From the NCBI GenBank assembly GCA_902792815.1, contig CADBAY010000011.1:1-64000 (forward strand): a stretch of 64,000 nucleotides of DNA, written 5' to 3'. Positions 44,135 through 53,858 of the stretch are shown here, piece by piece. Each line of letters opens with the position of its first letter. The stretch's first letter is position 1. The DNA comes from an uncultured Bacteroidia bacterium. Its GTDB lineage: Bacteria > Bacteroidota > Bacteroidia > Bacteroidales > UBA932. The notes under the pieces were generated by a model. The model saw only the letters and a program-made list of their open reading frames with translations. It did no database searches and had not been told where the DNA came from. A program made the position numbers and the translations under genes.

Positions 44135-45151
44135 TTATTTGCGGAAGAGGCCGAAGACGGAGGAGCCGGAGCCGGACATGGCGGCGTAGGAGGCGCCGCG
44201 GCGGTAGAAGTCGGCAATGAGGGCGGGGATTTCGGGGTGGCGGGGGCAGACGGTGGCTTCGAAGTCGTTGACGACGAGGCCGCGCCATTGCTCGACAGGG
44301 AGTTTCAAGGCTTCCCGGAGGGGTAGGAGATTCTTCGACTCGCTTTGCTCGCTCAGAATGACAGCGGACGGAGACTCAGCGATGGCAGCAGTGCCGGCGG
44401 TTCCATACCGACCCTGGTCATTACGTGCCGGCACTTCCGGGCTCGCAGCAGCGGCGTCCTGCCGACTCTGGCCCTTACGAACAGGAGGCTGGATGCCGCT
44501 GCTGCAATCCAACCAACGCCAGCGATCGCGCGGAACTATGCCGCCGTAAGCCTCCCTGGTACTCACGGCCACAGGCTTGCCGTCCGGCCCGAGAGGAATC
44601 TCCACCCGGAGCTCATAGCCCGACAGGTCAATGTCGAAAGGTTCCAGCACCTCTCCCCTGCCGGTAGCGAACATCGGCCGGCAATAAAACAAAGCGTCAG
44701 CGACCGGGAGCGTCTGAGGGTTGGTAGTGCCGACAAAAAACGCGCAATCAGAACCAAGGCGCGCAGCATAGGCGGCGAGAGCGGCATCTGAAAGCCCCAG
44801 CTCCCCGATCTCATTAAGAGCACGAAGCATAAAGGCCGCATCGGCACTGCCGCCTCCGAGCCCGGCCCCCACAGGGGCGAACTTTTGCAAACCTATACGC
44901 ACAGGAGGCAACTGCGGGAAATCGGCCTTCAGAAGCCGCCAGGCACGCACCGTCAGGTCGTCCATCGGGTCCCAGTCCACTCCTTCCGCCCGCTCAATCT
45001 CGATAGAAAGCTCCGCCGCGGGCTCCACATCCAGCACATCTGCCCAACCATAGTACGGCACGAACAGCGTCTCGATGTCGTGGAAGCCTTCGGGACGGCG
45101 GCGCAGGACATTGAGCCCGACGTTCACTTTGGTGCAGGTGCGCAGAATCAT
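44135..45151 (-). CDS. ispE: 4-diphosphocytidyl-2-C-methyl-D-erythritol kinase with in-frame repeat insertion
   Basis: 338 aa, against about 260-290 usual. GHMP kinase of the MEP isoprenoid pathway. N-terminal KVNVGLNVLRRRPEGFHDIETLF, ATP loop PVGAGLGGGSADAAF (about 93-107), C-terminal NDFEATVCPRHPEI and MSGSGSSVFGLF are intact. About 60 extra residues (about 213-275) lie between RDRWRWLDC and LREALKLPVEQW and are encoded by palindromic repeats (44328-44505), including SAVILSEQSESKNL. All other motifs fit, so the enzyme is probably functional with a surface loop. It overlaps sufD by 4 nt and ends the psuK-suf operon. Confidence 0.92.
   Translation of the reverse strand: MILRTCTKVNVGLNVLRRRPEGFHDIETLFVPYYGWADVLDVEPAAELSIEIERAEGVDWDPMDDLTVRAWRLLKADFPQLPPVRIGLQKFAPVGAGLGGGSADAAFMLRALNEIGELGLSDAALAAYAARLGSDCAFFVGTTNPQTLPVADALFYCRPMFATGRGEVLEPFDIDLSGYELRVEIPLGPDGKPVAVSTREAYGGIVPRDRWRWLDCSSGIQPPVRKGQSRQDAAAASPEVPARNDQGRYGTAGTAAIAESPSAVILSEQSESKNLLPLREALKLPVEQWRGLVVNDFEATVCPRHPEIPALIADFYRRGASYAAMSGSGSSVFGLFRK
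44328..44363. repeat. Small interspersed repeat inside ispE
   Basis: The minus strand reads TGTCATTCTGAGCGAGCAAA followed by GCGAGTCGAAGAATCT, a short palindromic sequence type that recurs across many bacterial genomes. Here it is translated in frame as VILSEQSESKNL. Confidence 0.7.
44391..44505. repeat. Two tandem palindromic units inside ispE
   Basis: Unit 1: GTGCCGGC (44391-44398) pairs with GCCGGCAC (44427-44434). Unit 2: GCAGCAGCGGC (44445-44455) pairs with GCCGCTGCTGC (44495-44505). The loops are related to each other (CCATACCGACCCTGGTCATT versus CCTGCCGACTCTGGCCCTTA), so the two units are diverged copies. Confidence 0.65.
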
Positions 45152-45717
45152 AAGGCTCGGTTAAGCACAGGCGCGAGGAAGGCCTCCACCTGCATTGCTC
45201 GCGCTTCATCCTCGGGAATGCCGCGGCTGCGCATATAAAACAGTTCTTCAGGATTGAGATATCCGGTAGTAGCGCCGTGCGAACACTGCACATCGTCGGC
45301 ATAAATCTCCAGCTGCGGCCGGGCCTCGCAGAAAGCGCCCTCGGAGAGCAACAGAGAGTGGCACTGCTGGTGCGCATCGGTCTTGACGGCACCGGGAGCC
45401 ACGTACACAAGACCGTCGAATTCGGCCCTCGCGCTCCCACTCACCACGCCCTTGAAAAGCTGCTCCGAATGGCACCCGGGAGCATTATGGCGCACAATTA
45501 CCTGCAGCCGGACATTCTCCGAGCCGCTGCAGCGCCAGGCCCCCGCAAGGTCGAGCGAAGCCCCGGGACCGTCGAGATGGAACTCCAGCGCCCGCTCGCA
45601 GCTCACGCCCTCGGGAACGATGAGAGTCAGATGCAGCTGCTCGCCACTCTCCAGATGAGTCACCGCCGGGAGCGGATCGCGCCCGACTACGCACACCAAT
45701 TTATCCGTTGATGCCAT
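45148..45717 (-). CDS. sufD: Short SufD-like Fe-S assembly protein
   Basis: 189 aa; SufD is usually over 400 aa. Only the C-terminal half of the SufBD beta-helix and the SufC-binding end are present, with the diagnostic [20 protein letters not shown] (about 136-155) and [18 protein letters not shown]. The start overlaps sufC by 17 nt and the stop overlaps ispE by 4 nt, so it is an intact, tightly coupled gene rather than a fragment. It probably pairs with SufB on SufC dimers. Confidence 0.88.
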   Translation of the reverse strand: MASTDKLVCVVGRDPLPAVTHLESGEQLHLTLIVPEGVSCERALEFHLDGPGASLDLAGAWRCSGSENVRLQVIVRHNAPGCHSEQLFKGVVSGSARAEFDGLVYVAPGAVKTDAHQQCHSLLLSEGAFCEARPQLEIYADDVQCSHGATTGYLNPEELFYMRSRGIPEDEARAMQVEAFLAPVLNRAL

Positions 45718-46453
45718 CGTACCCTTGTTTTTCGATCAGGTCAACAAGCTCGCGTCCGCCGGTACTGACGATGCGCCCGTCCTTGAGCACATGCACCACG
45801 TCCGGAACTATGTACTCCAGCAGGCGCTGGTAGTGAGTAATAACTATAGATGCAGTCTCGGCAGTGCGCAGACGGTTCACGCCGTCCGCCACTATGCGCA
45901 GGGCGTCCACATCGAGGCCGCTGTCGGTCTCGTCCAGAATACTCAGCACAGGCTCAAGCATCGCCATCTGGAAAATCTCGTTGCGCTTCTTTTCGCCGCC
46001 GGAAAAGCCCACGTTCACCTCTCTCTTGGCAAATTCGCCCTTCATCTGCACCAGGGCCATCTTTTCCTTCAGGAGCTTAAGGAACTCCGCGGGCTTTAGC
46101 TCGCTCTCGCCTGCAGCCTTGCGCCTGGCGTTGAGAGCGGCTTTCATAAAGTTGGTGATGCTCACCCCGGGAATCTCCACCGGATACTGGAAGCTCAGGA
46201 ATATACCTGCCCAGGAGCGCTCCTCGGGAGGCATGGCGAGCAAGTCGCGGCCGGCATAAGTCACTGAGCCCGAGAGCACTCTGTAGTCCGGCCGTCCGGC
46301 CAGGACCGCGCTCAGGGTTGACTTTCCAGCCCCGTTGGGCCCCATAACTGCATGCACCTCGCCGCGGCGTATGGTAAGGTTCACGCCTTTGAGGATTTCA
46401 CGTCCTTCGATTCCGGCGTGCAGGTCTTTTATTTCAAGTAGAATGTCTGACAT
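45701..46453 (-). CDS. sufC: Fe-S cluster assembly ATPase SufC
   Basis: 250 aa ABC-type ATPase of the SUF Fe-S assembly scaffold. Walker [11 protein letters not shown]-loop region [13 protein letters not shown], signature [13 protein letters not shown], Walker [16 protein letters not shown], and [18 protein letters not shown], all as in SufC. It is separated from sufB by pnuC and the GH97 fusion gene; its start is 10 nt after the fusion stop. Confidence 0.97.
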   Translation of the reverse strand: MSDILLEIKDLHAGIEGREILKGVNLTIRRGEVHAVMGPNGAGKSTLSAVLAGRPDYRVLSGSVTYAGRDLLAMPPEERSWAGIFLSFQYPVEIPGVSITNFMKAALNARRKAAGESELKPAEFLKLLKEKMALVQMKGEFAKREVNVGFSGGEKKRNEIFQMAMLEPVLSILDETDSGLDVDALRIVADGVNRLRTAETASIVITHYQRLLEYIVPDVVHVLKDGRIVSTGGRELVDLIEKQGYDGING

Positions 46454-46463
46454 AAATGCTTAT

Positions 46464-49400
46464 TTAGAACCCCAGCACCGCTGCTATGGGATAATGGTCG
46501 GAGATATAGGGTTTACCCTCGAAGCTCCGGTCCACCACGTAGAACTCACGTGCTGAAGAGAAGCCTCGGTAGTAGATGTAATCGATTATTTTGGCGCGGG
46601 TTGCGCCATACCCGTTAAACGACGGCTTGTCGCTGGTGACGGGCGCCTGGAGACGCGCGTCAAGCATCTTGCCCTCAAGGCTAAGAAGGCACTCGTCCCC
46701 CGGCTCCACGTTAAAGTCGCCGGTAAAGATGAGAGGCACCCCGGGGGTCATTTCCTCAACACGGTCCACAACCATAGAGAGTCCGCGCTTGCGTGCTTCC
46801 ACTCCCCTGTGGTCGAGATGGGTGTTGACGAAGTAAAACTCCCTGCCGCTGCTGCGCTCCCGCAGTTTAGCCCATGTGGCGGTACGGGGATACTTGGCAT
46901 CCCAGCCCACCGAAGGCACGCCGGGAGTCTCCGAAAGCCACCAGGTGCCGCCGTCAAGCAGCTCAAGGACATCGGTACGGTAGAACACCGACATCCTCTC
47001 GCCCGCGTCCTTACCGTCGTCACGGCCCACGCCGAAGCCTTTGTATTCGGGGCAATTCTGCAGAATGAATGCTTCCTGCTCGGGATAGGCTTCCTGGATG
47101 CCGAAAACATCGGGCCTCTCGCTGCGCAGCATTGCGGCAACGGCCTCGCGCCTCTGAGGCCAGGAGTTCTCGCCGTCCTTGGCCCCGGCATTGCGGATGT
47201 TGAACGACATAACCTTCAGTCCTACAGCCTCCAGAAGCACTTTTTCAATCACTTTATACCCGGCAAGGTTGGGATGCACGGAGTCTAAAGCATAAGCGGG
47301 ATCAAGAGCTCCGTCAGGGGTGCGGAGTGCTGAATGATAATCGGCGAGCGGAATGTTGTGCCCGGCCGCATAATCCTTGATCAAGCCGTTGAGCTGCTCT
47401 ATCTGCGGCCTGGGGTCACCCAGTTGCTTGCGCCAGCCTATGGTGCCGGCGGGGCAAAGGGTGCAGAGAATCGGTTTGATGCCGTTGACGCGGGCAAGTT
47501 CCACCATCGACACGATATTGCCGAAGCAGTTCTCGACCGATATATAACCGTTGTTGCGTGCAATATCGTTGGTGCCTATGAGGAGTGCCATGTATTCCGG
47601 ATGCAGGTCGATCACGTCCGGCCTGATACGCGAGAGCAGCTGAGCGGTGGTCTGCCCGCTGATACCGCGGCCCACGAAGCCGTGCTCCTCCAGCCACTGA
47701 TGGTCAAGCCTCTCCCAGTTCCAGGTAATAGAGTCGCCGAACAGCACCATCTTGGGTGCGGAGGTCATTTCGGCATTTTGCTTTTCGTAAACTCCGTACT
47801 GGGGCCAGTCGGAATCGGTCTTCTGCCAAGGCTCGGGAGTGCTGCGCAAAATCGCCGCCCAGCCGCCGCCAGGGGCCATTTTGATACTGATTCTGCCCCC
47901 CTCGGGGAAATCAAGCCACTGGTGCTTGTAGTCCCTCGCCGCCCTGTGGGCGTTGGCCCCGTCGGCGAAGACTTCCAGCAGCGGCGTCCCCTCTATGAAG
48001 GAAAGGTCGAGGGTCATTTCCCTCTCGTTCCAGTCGGTAAGGGCGCCTATGTACCAAGTATCGCCCTTGCGGCGCGCAATAGCCACATATTCGCCCGCCT
48101 TGCCTTCAAGCGCACGGGTTTCATCCCACACAGTGGGCACTTCGGCAATGAATTTAAGGCACTCGCGCTCTTTTTTGTAATTGGACGGCGAGTCGCAAAG
48201 CATGGTGAGAGGCGCGTCGAAGATGACGTACTCGGCCAGCTGACGGCAGCGGGTCCCCTGCGACATAGCCTCCGAACTCACGTAGCGGAAATTACCCTTG
48301 GTGGCATTGCGCATAGCTCCCTGCGTATAGTCGCAAGGCCCGGCGACAAGGCGCACGAAGGGGATGCTCACCTCGTAAGTAACGAGATCAATATCGTAAG
48401 GCTTCTGGCCCTTGGCGTTCTCCAGGCCGTACACGCCCTCGAAGTTCACCACGTTGGGCCAGGTGCGCTGGAGTCCCGCTGGCTTGAAAGCTCCGTGGAA
48501 ATCGACCATCAGGTGATAGCGCGCGGCGGTTTCGGCTGTACGGCGGTAGAAATCAACCATGGGCTGGTCGTCGCGGTCCATAAAGTCGACCTTGAAGCCC
48601 TTGACGCCCATCGCTGAATATTCGCGGCAAGCGCGCTCCATATCCTTTTCGAACGCCCAGTAGCCGGCCCAGAGTATGAGCCCCACGCCACGCTCTCCGG
48701 CATATCGGCAGAGCTCCGGAAGATCTATCTCGGGCACCACCTGGAACAGGTCGGCCTGTTTATTTACCGCCCATCCCTCGTCAAGAATAACGTATTCTAT
48801 GCCGTTGCGGGAAGCAAAGTCGATATAGTATTTGTACGTGTCGTTGTTGACTCCGGACTTGAAATTAACTCCGTACACGTTCCAGGCGTTCCACCAGTCC
48901 CAGGCCACTTTGCCGGGCTTTACCCAGCTGAAATCGACTCCCGGATCCCTCTCGCGCCCGAGCAGCCAGGGAAGGTCGCAGGTCAGAAGGTCTTTATCTT
49001 CTTTGGAAACTACTACGATACGCCAAGGGAAAGCCTCGCCGGCATCAGCCTTGGCGATATAGTCCTCGCGCGAGCGCACAAGGCCCTGGAGCATATTGTG
49101 GCCGCCCTGCTCGATATCTTTTGGATATGGAGCGAACACGGCCTCGAGGCTAGTGTCGCCGTCCTCGTTGGAAAGATACATTCCGGGATAGTTCAGCAGG
49201 TCGCTCTCGGTGATGCAGATCTTCATTCCCCCGGGCCCGTCCAGAGTGACGGGAAGGAAGGCGAGGCGGCCCTTCTCCCATTTGCTTATTTCGGTGCGGG
49301 TATAAGTAGATTCGAAAGAGGTAAAGAACTGGCACTCAAAGCTATCGTTGCTTTTACGTGTATATGGCACGAATGCCTTGCAGTCGCGCCCGATATTGAA

Positions 49401-49838
49401 TGCCGCCTGCTCGCCGTTAACCTTGAAGGGGGCTTTGCGGTCGGCCACAAAACGGTAAGCGGCACCCTCGTCGTAGGCGCGGAATACTATCGAATAGCCC
49501 TTACAGCGGAGCGTAAGTTCATTATATGCCTCCTTAACCTGAGCCTGGCGGTACACGACAGGCGCAAGAATGCTGTTTACGCTGCTCTTGACGGCCTTTT
49601 TAACTTTGACGTCCTTGCCGAACACGGTGCCGTCGTCAAGAGTCATGCTAAGCGGCGAGGGCTCGATGATGGCAGAGCCGCACATCTTCACCGACCAAAG
49701 GGTCTGCGGACCAGCCGAAATATCTATGGCAAGCTCTCCTGAAGGAGACAGGAGCTTGTACGTCTTGACAGCCGCCCCGGCAGGGAACGCCGTTAGCGCA
49801 AGGAGCAGGGCAGCTATTATTAAACGCCTGATTTTCAT
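46464..49838 (-). CDS. GH97-SGNH-EEP trifunctional fusion protein
   Basis: 1124 aa, signal peptide ending AFPAGA. Residues about 24-675 are a GH97 glycosidase (SPSGELAIDISAG; WDWWNAWNVYG; GFKVDFMDRDDQ with Asp417). MVDFHGAFKP near 447 has Gly where the inverting members have a catalytic Glu, so a retaining, alpha-galactosidase-like enzyme is more likely. Residues about 690-870 are an SGNH hydrolase (LFGDSITWNW near 700, IGTNDI, DSVHPN). Residues about 873-1124 are an EEP phosphoesterase (VMSFNIRNAG, FGIQEAY, TGDFNVEPGD, SDHYPI). All catalytic motifs look intact. The gene lies between pnuC and sufC with gaps of 12 and 10 nt. Confidence 0.93.
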   Translation of the reverse strand: MKIRRLIIAALLLALTAFPAGAAVKTYKLLSPSGELAIDISAGPQTLWSVKMCGSAIIEPSPLSMTLDDGTVFGKDVKVKKAVKSSVNSILAPVVYRQAQVKEAYNELTLRCKGYSIVFRAYDEGAAYRFVADRKAPFKVNGEQAAFNIGRDCKAFVPYTRKSNDSFECQFFTSFESTYTRTEISKWEKGRLAFLPVTLDGPGGMKICITESDLLNYPGMYLSNEDGDTSLEAVFAPYPKDIEQGGHNMLQGLVRSREDYIAKADAGEAFPWRIVVVSKEDKDLLTCDLPWLLGRERDPGVDFSWVKPGKVAWDWWNAWNVYGVNFKSGVNNDTYKYYIDFASRNGIEYVILDEGWAVNKQADLFQVVPEIDLPELCRYAGERGVGLILWAGYWAFEKDMERACREYSAMGVKGFKVDFMDRDDQPMVDFYRRTAETAARYHLMVDFHGAFKPAGLQRTWPNVVNFEGVYGLENAKGQKPYDIDLVTYEVSIPFVRLVAGPCDYTQGAMRNATKGNFRYVSSEAMSQGTRCRQLAEYVIFDAPLTMLCDSPSNYKKERECLKFIAEVPTVWDETRALEGKAGEYVAIARRKGDTWYIGALTDWNEREMTLDLSFIEGTPLLEVFADGANAHRAARDYKHQWLDFPEGGRISIKMAPGGGWAAILRSTPEPWQKTDSDWPQYGVYEKQNAEMTSAPKMVLFGDSITWNWERLDHQWLEEHGFVGRGISGQTTAQLLSRIRPDVIDLHPEYMALLIGTNDIARNNGYISVENCFGNIVSMVELARVNGIKPILCTLCPAGTIGWRKQLGDPRPQIEQLNGLIKDYAAGHNIPLADYHSALRTPDGALDPAYALDSVHPNLAGYKVIEKVLLEAVGLKVMSFNIRNAGAKDGENSWPQRREAVAAMLRSERPDVFGIQEAYPEQEAFILQNCPEYKGFGVGRDDGKDAGERMSVFYRTDVLELLDGGTWWLSETPGVPSVGWDAKYPRTATWAKLRERSSGREFYFVNTHLDHRGVEARKRGLSMVVDRVEEMTPGVPLIFTGDFNVEPGDECLLSLEGKMLDARLQAPVTSDKPSFNGYGATRAKIIDYIYYRGFSSAREFYVVDRSFEGKPYISDHYPIAAVLGF

Positions 49839-49850
49839 ATCATTGACAAT

Positions 49851-50450
49851 CTATTCGTTTTGGGAGTATTTGCGCCTCCAGCCAATAAGCGACCAAATGC
49901 CGTTGGCAAGGTAAAGGGCGCTGACTATAGGCATGACGTACAGGCCGGAGCTGATGTAGAGCACTATATTTGCCACATTCACCACAAGCCACACGATCCA
50001 GCACTCCCAGTACTTCCGGGCACTCAGGAACTGGGCCGTGAGGGTGAGCATCAGAATGAAAGAATCAAGCAGTGGCTGCGGGTCCGGGGCGAAAACTTCG
50101 GGCCATCTCTGGGGGAGCCACTGCAGGGCCTTGGCCCAAAGTATGCCGCACAGCACAACCAAGGTAAACATATTCACCCACTGCCAGGGCTTCATCTTGC
50201 CGATTTTCAAATCCCCCTTGGAGTTCTTCTCCTCCTCCTTGGGATGCGTCCAGCGCCAATGCCCGTAAAGGTTGATTCCGAAGGCCACCGGCTGCAGCAG
50301 CATTGCGCTGTACAGATGCTGCCGCCAGAACAGCACGAACAGGAACACATTGTAGATGTATCCCACCCAGAAGTTGTACTTGGAGCCGCGGCCCGCAAGG
50401 AACACGCAGCTAAGGCCGAGTATGGCCGACACTATCTCTACCCAGCTCAT
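49851..50450 (-). CDS. pnuC: PnuC-family nicotinamide mononucleotide/riboside transporter
   Basis: 199 aa, multi-pass (about six to seven hydrophobic segments). Conserved PnuC features are [42 protein letters not shown] and [19 protein letters not shown]. It imports nicotinamide riboside or related vitamin precursors by facilitated diffusion. The start overlaps the sufB stop by 4 nt. Confidence 0.92.
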   Translation of the reverse strand: MSWVEIVSAILGLSCVFLAGRGSKYNFWVGYIYNVFLFVLFWRQHLYSAMLLQPVAFGINLYGHWRWTHPKEEEKNSKGDLKIGKMKPWQWVNMFTLVVLCGILWAKALQWLPQRWPEVFAPDPQPLLDSFILMLTLTAQFLSARKYWECWIVWLVVNVANIVLYISSGLYVMPIVSALYLANGIWSLIGWRRKYSQNE

Positions 50451-51892
50451 CCTACAGCCCCCTCCAAAGACACGCTCAGCAGCTTCTGAGCTTCGATTGC
50501 GAATTCCATGGGCAGACGGCTCAACACCTCTTTGGCGTAACCGCCTACTATAAGGGCCGTCGCATCTTCGGGACCTATACCCCTCTGGCCGCAGTAGAAG
50601 AGCTGGTCGTCGCTGATCTTGGAAGTGGTGGCCTCATGCTCCACTACCGCCTGCGGGCAGAAATTCTTGATCACCGGGAAGGTATGGGCTCCGCACTGAG
50701 AACCTATCAGCAGAGAATCGCAGGACGAGAAATTCCTTGCTCCCACCGCGCAGGGCCCCATACGCACGAGGCCTCGGTAGCTGTTCTCGCTGTGCCCGGC
50801 TGATATACCTTTTGAAACTATGCGGCTGCGGGTCCCGCGCCCGAGATGTATCATCTTGGTGCCGGTATCGGCCTGCTGGTAATTATTGGTCATGGCTACA
50901 GAATAGAATTCCGAAGAACTGTAGTCCCCTTTGAGCACGGTGCTAGGGTACTTCCAGGTAATGGCCGAGCCCGTCTCTACCTGAGTCCAGCTCAGGTGCG
51001 AGCCCTCGCCGCGGCAAAGCCCCCTCTTGGTCACCAGGTTAAGTATGCCGCCGCGGCCCTGCGCATCGCCGGGATACCAGTTCTGGACGGTGCTGTATTT
51101 CACGTCGGCGTCTTTTTCCACTATTATTTCGACCACCGCGGCATGCAGCTGGTTGGTGTCGCGCATAGGGGCGGTGCAGCCCTCCATATAGCTCAGCTTC
51201 GCCCCCTCGTCGGCCACTATGAGAGTACGCTCGAACTGCCCGGTGCCGGCCGCGTTGATGCGGAAGTAGCTGCTAAGTTCCATAGGGCATTCGACCCCCT
51301 TGGGAACATAGCAGAACGAGCCGTCCGAGAACACTGCCGAATTGAGCGCCGCAAAGAAATTGTCCCCCGCGGGCACCACGGTGGCAAGGTACTTTCGCAC
51401 CAGGTCGGGATGCTCTTTTACCGCCTCGGAGAAGGAACAGAAGATTATTCCTTTGTCTGAGAGAGTCTTGCGGAAGGTGGTGGCAACGCTCACCGAATCG
51501 AATACGGCATCGACAGCAACCTCCTTGGATTTCACTCCGGCAAGCACTTCCCTCTCCTTAAGGGGAATGCCCAGCTTGTCGAAGGTTTCCATAAGGGCAG
51601 GGTCGATCTCGGTAGGGCGCTCGCTGTCTTTAATGGGGGCAGCGTAATAGATAATGTCTTGATAATCAATCTTTGGCATCTTGAGGTGCCCCCAACGGGG
51701 CTCCTTCATAGTCTGCCAGCGCCGGAAGGCGTCAAGCCGGAAGTCAAGCAGCCACCCGGGCTCCCCTTTCTTGGCCGATATGAGGCGGATGATATCTTCG
51801 TTCAGACCCTTGGGTACATACTCCTGCTCGACGTCAGTCACGAAGCCTTGTTTGTATTCTTGCTGCGCAAGGTCTTTAATCAGCTCGTCCAT
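50447..51892 (-). CDS. sufB: Fe-S cluster assembly scaffold SufB
   Basis: 481 aa, full length. N-terminal [15 protein letters not shown] and [15 protein letters not shown], central [21 protein letters not shown] and EGCTAP, C-terminal [19 protein letters not shown] with the conserved cysteine, and [18 protein letters not shown]. It forms the SufBC2D scaffold. It is 11 nt after psuG. Confidence 0.97.
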   Translation of the reverse strand: MDELIKDLAQQEYKQGFVTDVEQEYVPKGLNEDIIRLISAKKGEPGWLLDFRLDAFRRWQTMKEPRWGHLKMPKIDYQDIIYYAAPIKDSERPTEIDPALMETFDKLGIPLKEREVLAGVKSKEVAVDAVFDSVSVATTFRKTLSDKGIIFCSFSEAVKEHPDLVRKYLATVVPAGDNFFAALNSAVFSDGSFCYVPKGVECPMELSSYFRINAAGTGQFERTLIVADEGAKLSYMEGCTAPMRDTNQLHAAVVEIIVEKDADVKYSTVQNWYPGDAQGRGGILNLVTKRGLCRGEGSHLSWTQVETGSAITWKYPSTVLKGDYSSSEFYSVAMTNNYQQADTGTKMIHLGRGTRSRIVSKGISAGHSENSYRGLVRMGPCAVGARNFSSCDSLLIGSQCGAHTFPVIKNFCPQAVVEHEATTSKISDDQLFYCGQRGIGPEDATALIVGGYAKEVLSRLPMEFAIEAQKLLSVSLEGAVG

Positions 51893-51903
51893 TTTTCAAA
51901 TCG

Positions 51904-52815
51904 TTACTCGCACAAGCACTTGGCAGTGGCGGCTGCGAGGCGGGCGTTGTTCAGAACCAACTGTATGTTGGAAGCAAGGCTGTCCCCGCCGGTGATATCC
52001 TTTACCCTGGCAAGCAGGAAAGGTGTGGTTTCCTTGCCGCGAATGCCCTGCTCTGCGGCCTCAGCGAGAGCCTGCTCTATGGCGGCATTTATACGCTCCG
52101 GATCCATGGAATACTCCTCGGGGATGGGATTGGTAACCAGCATTCCGCCGCCAAGGCCCATGTCAAGCTTAGCGCGGAAAGCGGCTGCAAGCTCCTCGGG
52201 TGTATCGATGCGGTAGTCCACCTTGAAGCCGCTCCGACGCGTATAGAAAGCCGGAAGTTCGTCGGTCCCATAGCCTATTACGGGCACTCCGTGAGTCTCC
52301 AGATACTCCAGCGTAAGGCCCAGGTCCAGAATAGACTTGGCTCCTGCGCAAACCACCATTACGCTTGTGCGGGCAAGTTCTTCAAGGTCGGCGGATATGT
52401 CCATAGTAGTCTGCGCTCCGCGGTGCACTCCCCCGATTCCTCCGGTGGCGAATACCTTGATGCCGGCCATAGCGGCAATAATCATGGTTGTGGTGACGGT
52501 AGTTGCTCCGTCGGCTCCGCGAGCCACCAACACGGGGAGATCCCTGCGGGAGGCTTTGGCTACAGCCCTTCCGCTGCGGCCCAGGTGCTCAATCTCTTCC
52601 CGGCTCAGGCCGGCTTTCAAGCGCCCGCCTATTATGGCTATGGTGGCGGGTACCGCTCCGCAGTCACGTATTGTCTGCTCCACGCGGAGTGCCGTCTCCA
52701 CATTCTGCGGATAAGGCATTCCGTGCGAGATAATGGTCGATTCCAAAGCCACCACGGGGCGAGAAGCGGCAAGCGCGGCACTCACCTCGGGGGCTATATC
52801 GAGATATTTATTCAT
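51904..52815 (-). CDS. psuG: Pseudouridine-5'-phosphate glycosidase
   Basis: 303 aa. Family blocks [16 protein letters not shown], the catalytic-region [10 protein letters not shown] and [39 protein letters not shown] and [11 protein letters not shown] are all present. It splits pseudouridine 5'-phosphate into uracil and ribose 5-phosphate. The start overlaps the kinase gene by 8 nt, the usual pairing for pseudouridine degradation. Confidence 0.96.
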   Translation of the reverse strand: MNKYLDIAPEVSAALAASRPVVALESTIISHGMPYPQNVETALRVEQTIRDCGAVPATIAIIGGRLKAGLSREEIEHLGRSGRAVAKASRRDLPVLVARGADGATTVTTTMIIAAMAGIKVFATGGIGGVHRGAQTTMDISADLEELARTSVMVVCAGAKSILDLGLTLEYLETHGVPVIGYGTDELPAFYTRRSGFKVDYRIDTPEELAAAFRAKLDMGLGGGMLVTNPIPEEYSMDPERINAAIEQALAEAAEQGIRGKETTPFLLARVKDITGGDSLASNIQLVLNNARLAAATAKCLCE

Positions 52816-53692
52816 ATTTCAGATGCTTGATTTCTTCGTTTACAGCTTCTGAAGTTTGCATTGCAATGCGGGCGCACTCAAGTCCGAAGCGGGCGGCGTC
52901 AACCGCAGTAGCCTGCGGCCCTGCGTGCACTATTCCCGCCAGGAGGGCGTCTCCCGCACCCGTGGCATTGACTATGCCAGTAGCGGGAAGCGCGGGGAGA
53001 GCGGTCTCCTCTCCGTCTTCGCGCACCACAACCCCCTCGGAACCCTTGCTCAGATATATCCTGCCAACCTTCGAGCCCAGGGAACGGCCCGGCTCGAAAA
53101 GGCCCAGCACCTCGGCCTCGAGGCGGTTGCATTTGAGGGCGAACACAGGGTCGGAATGCAGGCGGTTCATTGCCAGGGCCTCGCGCAGGCGCATGGCCTT
53201 TGCGGACGAGACGGCATCGATATAAAGGGGTGGTTCACAGCAGCTTACCAGCATACCGAGAGTCTCCGCAGGCAGGTTGGTATCGGCCACTACGACGTCG
53301 AACTTATTGATCTTTGACAGACGTGACTCCAGCCATTCGGGAGTCATAAGCCCGGTCACGGCCATATCGGCAACGCCGCCCAGAAGTTCTCCGTCCGAGT
53401 CGTTCAAGCTCACGAAACAGGCGTTCCTGGCTCCTGACACAACCCGGCTGTACTTGGTGCCTATACCCACGGAGGCACAGTGCTCGCGCAGCATACGTCC
53501 GAAGCCGTCGTCACCGAACACCGTAATGAGTTGTACTTCATTTCCAAGCAGCACAAGATTGTGGGCTATGTTCCGGCCCACTCCGCCGGGTGCTGTACGC
53601 ACCATTCCGGGATTGGAATCCCTTGCAACGAAAGGCACCGCAGTCGTTGCGCAGATGTCCATATTGGCTCCGCCGATAACGCAAATCTTCAT
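52808..53692 (-). CDS. psuK: PfkB-family kinase, probable pseudouridine kinase
   Basis: 294 aa from ATG 53692 (the open frame to 53827 lies beyond the -7 box and is rejected). PfkB fold: [25 protein letters not shown] (signature 1), and catalytic [17 protein letters not shown] (signature 2, Asp base). Function is assigned from its overlap with psuG; sequence alone gives only a PfkB-type sugar/nucleoside kinase. First gene of the eight-gene operon. Confidence 0.9.
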   Translation of the reverse strand: MKICVIGGANMDICATTAVPFVARDSNPGMVRTAPGGVGRNIAHNLVLLGNEVQLITVFGDDGFGRMLREHCASVGIGTKYSRVVSGARNACFVSLNDSDGELLGGVADMAVTGLMTPEWLESRLSKINKFDVVVADTNLPAETLGMLVSCCEPPLYIDAVSSAKAMRLREALAMNRLHSDPVFALKCNRLEAEVLGLFEPGRSLGSKVGRIYLSKGSEGVVVREDGEETALPALPATGIVNATGAGDALLAGIVHAGPQATAVDAARFGLECARIAMQTSEAVNEEIKHLKYE

Positions 53693-53698
53693 AGATTG

Positions 53699-53730
53699 CA
53701 AATATAACAAAAATCGGCTATTTCCGGCAA
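53699..53730 (-). promoter_or_regulatory. Promoter of the psuK-psuG-suf-ispE operon
   Basis: TATATTTG at 53699-53706 and TTG at 53728-53730 (minus), 21-nt spacer. The box ends 6 nt before the ATG at 53692. Confidence 0.6.
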
Positions 53731-53858
53731 TAGTTCCTGAGGGCGCAGCCGCAGCATATTTCGGACCCTGCTCTCTTGCGGCGGTGCACCATAAAAGCCA
53801 CCGCCGCAACAGCTGCCACAACAACAAACACCAAAACTATTATCGTCGCCAGATTCAT
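53718..53858 (-). CDS. FeoB-associated Cys-rich membrane protein
   Basis: 46 aa: one N-terminal transmembrane helix (about 4-26), basic HRRKR, then ICCGCALRNYC. This matches the small Cys-rich protein often encoded after feoB. Its ATG overlaps the feoB stop (ATGA). It probably supports Fe(II) uptake or handling at the membrane; its exact role is not known. Confidence 0.85.
   Translation of the reverse strand: MNLATIIVLVFVVVAAVAAVAFMVHRRKRAGSEICCGCALRNYCRK

Noticed and set aside
43771-44326. Short ORFs in the ispE-susC intergenic region
   Set aside because: They lie in G-rich or repeat sequence, have skewed composition and no similarity to proteins.
53693-53827. Longer psuK N-terminus to 53827
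   Set aside because: It passes through the promoter and the Feo Cys-rich gene; the PfkB fold begins at MKICVIGG.
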